8,273 nucleotides of DNA from an uncultured Rubrivivax sp. (GTDB taxonomy: Bacteria; Pseudomonadota; Gammaproteobacteria; Burkholderiales; Burkholderiaceae_C), in assembly GCA_937975735.1 (NCBI GenBank), contig CALJUI010000266.1, forward strand, positions 1-8,273, read 5' to 3'. Within the stretch, counting starts at the first letter, position 1. Every line of letters begins with the position of its first letter. The notes below the pieces were generated by a model. It saw only the letters and a list, made by a program, of their open reading frames with translations, was not told the origin of the DNA and made no database searches. Shown piece after piece: positions 6,206 to 8,273 of the stretch. A program made the translations under genes and the position numbers.

Positions 6206-7038
6206 ATCCCTTCCGCCACCTGTTGATGGCCGCCGGCAGCCAGCCGCCGATCGGCACCTGGATCATGTCGGCGAGTCCGCTGGTCGCCGAGGCGCTGGGC
6301 CACGCCGGCGTCGACTGGGGCCTGATCGACATGGAGCACAGCCCGCTCGACATGGGCGACGTGCTGCACCTGCTGCAGGCGGTGGGCAACACGAAGATGG
6401 TGCCGGTGGTGCGCGTGCCCTGGAACGACGCCGTCACCGTCAAGCGCGTGCTCGACGCCGGCGCCACGACGGTGATGTTCCCCTTCGTGCAGGACGCCGA
6501 CGAGGCGCGCCGCGCGGTGGCCGCCACGCGCTACCCGCCCGAGGGCGTGCGCGGCATGGCCGGCATGAGCCGCGCGTCGCGCTACGGCACGATCCCCGAC
6601 TACGCCAGCGCCGCCAACCGCGACATGGGCGTGATCGTGCAGCTCGAGTCGCCGGCGGCGCTGGACCGGCTGGACGCGATCGCCGACGTGCCCGGCGTCG
6701 ACGCGATGTTCATCGGCCCGAGCGACCTGGCCGCCGGCATGGGCCACGTTGGCCAGCCGACGCACCCGGCGGTGATGGAGCGCATGACGCGCGCCGCACG
6801 CCGCTGCGCCGAGCGCGGCACGCCGCTGGGCACGGTGGCCGACACCGTGCAGGTGGCCGCGCAGTACCGTGCCGCCGGCTTCAGCTAAGTGGCGCTCGGC
6901 GCCGACCTGGGCCTGCTGATGCACGGTGCGCGGCTGGGGCTGCATGCGCTGCGCGGTGCGGCAGAAGGCGAAGGCGCCGACCCGCTGGTGCACACGCTGG
7001 CCGAAGGCACCGTGGTGCGCAAGAAGGGAACTGCATGA
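6202..7038 (+). pseudogene. HpcH/HpaI-family class II aldolase with an in-frame TAA stop
   Basis: This is a metal-dependent aldolase of the HpcH/HpaI (GarL/RhmA-like) family, which cleaves 2-keto-3-deoxy acids to pyruvate and an aldehyde. Residues typical of the active site are all present: Glu45-His46 in LIDMEHSPLD, Arg71 in VVRVPW, Glu149 in VQLESP, and Asp175 in IGPSDLAAGMG. The ORF ends at TAA 6886-6888 after 228 residues. The same frame then continues with VALGADLGLLMHGARLGLHA, the family's last barrel strand and C-terminal helix, to a TGA at 7036-7038. With the stop read as an amino acid the protein would be 278 residues, somewhat longer than the usual 250-270. The stop replaces a usually hydrophobic or aromatic position; one base change (TAC to TAA) would explain it. 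GGAGG at 6191-6195 gives a strong start. The original end overlaps the epimerase start as ATGA, showing the intact gene once reached 7038. A sequencing error is possible. Confidence 0.85.
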
Positions 7039-7907
7039 ACACGACTGGAACCACGGTGGACTCGCCTGCCATCGAACTGAAGGCCGGGCCGCTGCGCCTG
7101 GCGCTGCGCCCCGACCTGGGCGGCGCCATCGCCGGGCTGTGGCATGGCGAGCTGCCGGTGCTGCGCAGCACCGAGCCGGCGGCGCTGGACACGTCGCGCG
7201 CGTCGGCCTGCTACCCGCTGCTGCCGTACTCCAACCGGCTGGGCTACGCACGCTTTCGCTGGATGGGCCAGGAGCACCGCACGCGGCCGAATTTCGGCGA
7301 CAGCCCGCACTCGGTGCACGGCATGGGCTGGCAGCGCGCGTGGCAGGTGGAGTCGGCGCGCGAGCACGACGCCGTGCTGCACCTGGTGCACGCGGGCGAC
7401 GAGGACTGGCCCTTCGCCTTCGAGGCGCGCCAGGCCTTCGCGCTGCGCGACGGCGCGCTCAGCGTGGGCCTGACGGTGACGAACCGCGCGTCGCGCCCGG
7501 CGCCGGTGGGCCTGGGCTGGCACCCGTACTTCCCCAAGCGCGCGCGCAGCCGGCTGCATGCCGAGGTGGCCGAGCGCTGGGAGTCCGATGCCAGCGGCCT
7601 GCCCACGCGCAGCCTGCCGCAGCCGGGCCTGGACGGCGACGTCGCGCACATGGACTTCGACCACTGCTTCGACGGCTGGGTCGGCGCGGCGCGGCTGCGC
7701 GACGAGCGGCTGTCGCTGCGGCTGAGCTCGTCGCTCGGCCGCCTCGTGGTCTACACGCCGCCGCTGAAGGACTACTTCTGCGTCGAGCCGGTGGGCCACG
7801 TCAGCAACGCACTGCACATGGCCGAGCCGCAGCGCCACGGCCTGCGCACGCTGCAGCCGGGCGAGCATGCGGAAGCCTGGATGAAGCTCGAAGTCGAGGC
7901 CGTCTGA
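7035..7907 (+). CDS. Aldose 1-epimerase (galactose mutarotase family)
   Basis: This 290-residue cytosolic enzyme of the mutarotase-like beta-sandwich family interconverts alpha and beta anomers of aldoses. Landmarks are LLPYSNRLGY with Asn67-Arg68, HSVHGMGWQRAW with His95, GLGWHPYF with the catalytic-acid-type His163, and YFCVEPVGHVSNA with the candidate general base Glu251. All expected active-site residues are present. GAAGGG at 7023-7028 stands six bases before the ATG, which overlaps the reconstructed aldolase stop (ATGA at 7035-7038). The following lactonase starts 2 nt after its stop. In this setting it likely supplies the correct anomer to a sugar dehydrogenase outside the window, a step before lactone formation (inference). 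The particular sugar cannot be told from sequence. Confidence 0.93.
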   Translation: MNTTGTTVDSPAIELKAGPLRLALRPDLGGAIAGLWHGELPVLRSTEPAALDTSRASACYPLLPYSNRLGYARFRWMGQEHRTRPNFGDSPHSVHGMGWQRAWQVESAREHDAVLHLVHAGDEDWPFAFEARQAFALRDGALSVGLTVTNRASRPAPVGLGWHPYFPKRARSRLHAEVAERWESDASGLPTRSLPQPGLDGDVAHMDFDHCFDGWVGAARLRDERLSLRLSSSLGRLVVYTPPLKDYFCVEPVGHVSNALHMAEPQRHGLRTLQPGEHAEAWMKLEVEAV

Positions 7908-7909
7908 CG

Positions 7910-8273
7910 GTGGCGGACCTGCCCACGCCTGCTCTCGAGGCGCTGCCGGTGGCGCCGAGCCTGCTCGGCGAGTCGCCGTTCTGGCACCCCGAGGAGGCCG
8001 CGCTGTACTGGTGCGACATCCCCGGCCGACGGCTGGAGCGCTGGCACCCGGGGCGTGCCGAACACCAGGGCTGGGACCTGCCCTGCGAGCCCGGCTGCGC
8101 CGCGCCGGTGCTTGGCGGCGGCCTGGTGCTGGCCATGCGCGACGGCGTCTGGCGCTTCGACCCCGCGCGCGGCGAGCGCACCGAACGCCTGGCCGAGGCG
8201 CCTTACGAGCAAGCGCGCGAGCGCTTCAACGACGGCAAGGCCGACCCCCAGGGCCGGCTGTGGGCCGGCACGA
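7910..8273 (+). CDS. SMP-30/gluconolactonase family protein (3' end outside window)
   Basis: This is a probable cytosolic sugar lactonase of the SMP-30/regucalcin family, which hydrolyses aldonolactones to sugar acids. Translation from GTG 7910 is open to the window end and gives the first 121 of an expected roughly 290-300 residues. Landmarks are LLGESPFWHPEE with metal ligand Glu21, ALYWCDIPGRRLERW, and ERFNDGKADPQGRLWAGT, in which Arg105 and Asn107 match substrate- and metal-binding positions of regucalcin. The GTG lies 2 nt after the epimerase stop, and GAGG at 7896-7899 is a possible ribosome binding site. The ATG within the ORF is too far in to be the start. With the epimerase and aldolase it forms part of a non-phosphorylative sugar oxidation route. 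The dehydrogenase and dehydratase expected for such a route would lie to the right. Confidence 0.9.
   Translation, partial: MADLPTPALEALPVAPSLLGESPFWHPEEAALYWCDIPGRRLERWHPGRAEHQGWDLPCEPGCAAPVLGGGLVLAMRDGVWRFDPARGERTERLAEAPYEQARERFNDGKADPQGRLWAGT

Noticed and set aside
6886..7038. A separate small gene starting at GTG 6889 after the aldolase stop
   Set aside because: The 49 codons are plainly the C-terminal part of the aldolase in the same frame, with no ribosome binding site of their own.
6172..7868. Two minus-strand frames of 359 and 327 codons opposite the aldolase and epimerase
   Set aside because: They are rich in Arg, Ala and His with no recognisable domain, and are shadows of the + strand genes.

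Overview
The window is very GC-rich (roughly three quarters G+C by eye), with strong C/G third-position bias and dense, overlapping genes. Together with the gene families present (a class II cytochrome c beside a cytochrome b561, AlaX, PhzF, and a DMT transporter), this suggests a betaproteobacterium of the order Burkholderiales, of the Rubrivivax/Leptothrix/Piscinibacter type. That placement is inference from composition and remembered gene content, not a search result. I see no rRNA, tRNA, CRISPR array, insertion sequence or prophage.

Region 1 (1-4268, + strand) is a five-gene cassette. It holds a DMT/EamA permease cut by the window edge, a fold-type I PLP aminotransferase, a PhzF-family isomerase-like protein, a glyoxalase-like (VOC) protein and a stand-alone alanyl-tRNA editing protein (AlaX). 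The first two genes are 16 nt apart. The last four are linked by ATGA or GTGA stop/start overlaps, so they should be translationally coupled. The theme is amino acid or amine handling plus tRNA proofreading, but the substrate cannot be read from sequence.

Region 2 (4269-5701) is a redox unit. A secreted class II c-type cytochrome (- strand) and a membrane cytochrome b561 (+ strand) are transcribed divergently from a 153-nt intergenic region holding an 18-nt hairpin and an 11-bp palindrome. The cytochrome c gene is broken by a one-base frameshift: the signal peptide is in one frame and the CxxCH haem motif in another.

Region 3 (5702-8273, + strand) starts with a GNAT acetyltransferase that overlaps an HpcH/HpaI-family class II aldolase. 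An aldose 1-epimerase (again overlapping) and an SMP-30/gluconolactonase that runs off the right edge follow. Mutarotase, lactonase and 2-keto-3-deoxy-acid aldolase fit a non-phosphorylative sugar oxidation pathway. The aldolase has an in-frame TAA about 49 codons before its natural end, while homologous sequence continues in the same frame to a TGA that overlaps the epimerase start.

I find no convincing undescribed system. The most notable observations are the two single-site lesions in otherwise well-preserved genes about 2.3 kb apart, which could be sequence errors or real decay, and the AlaX-containing coupled cassette.
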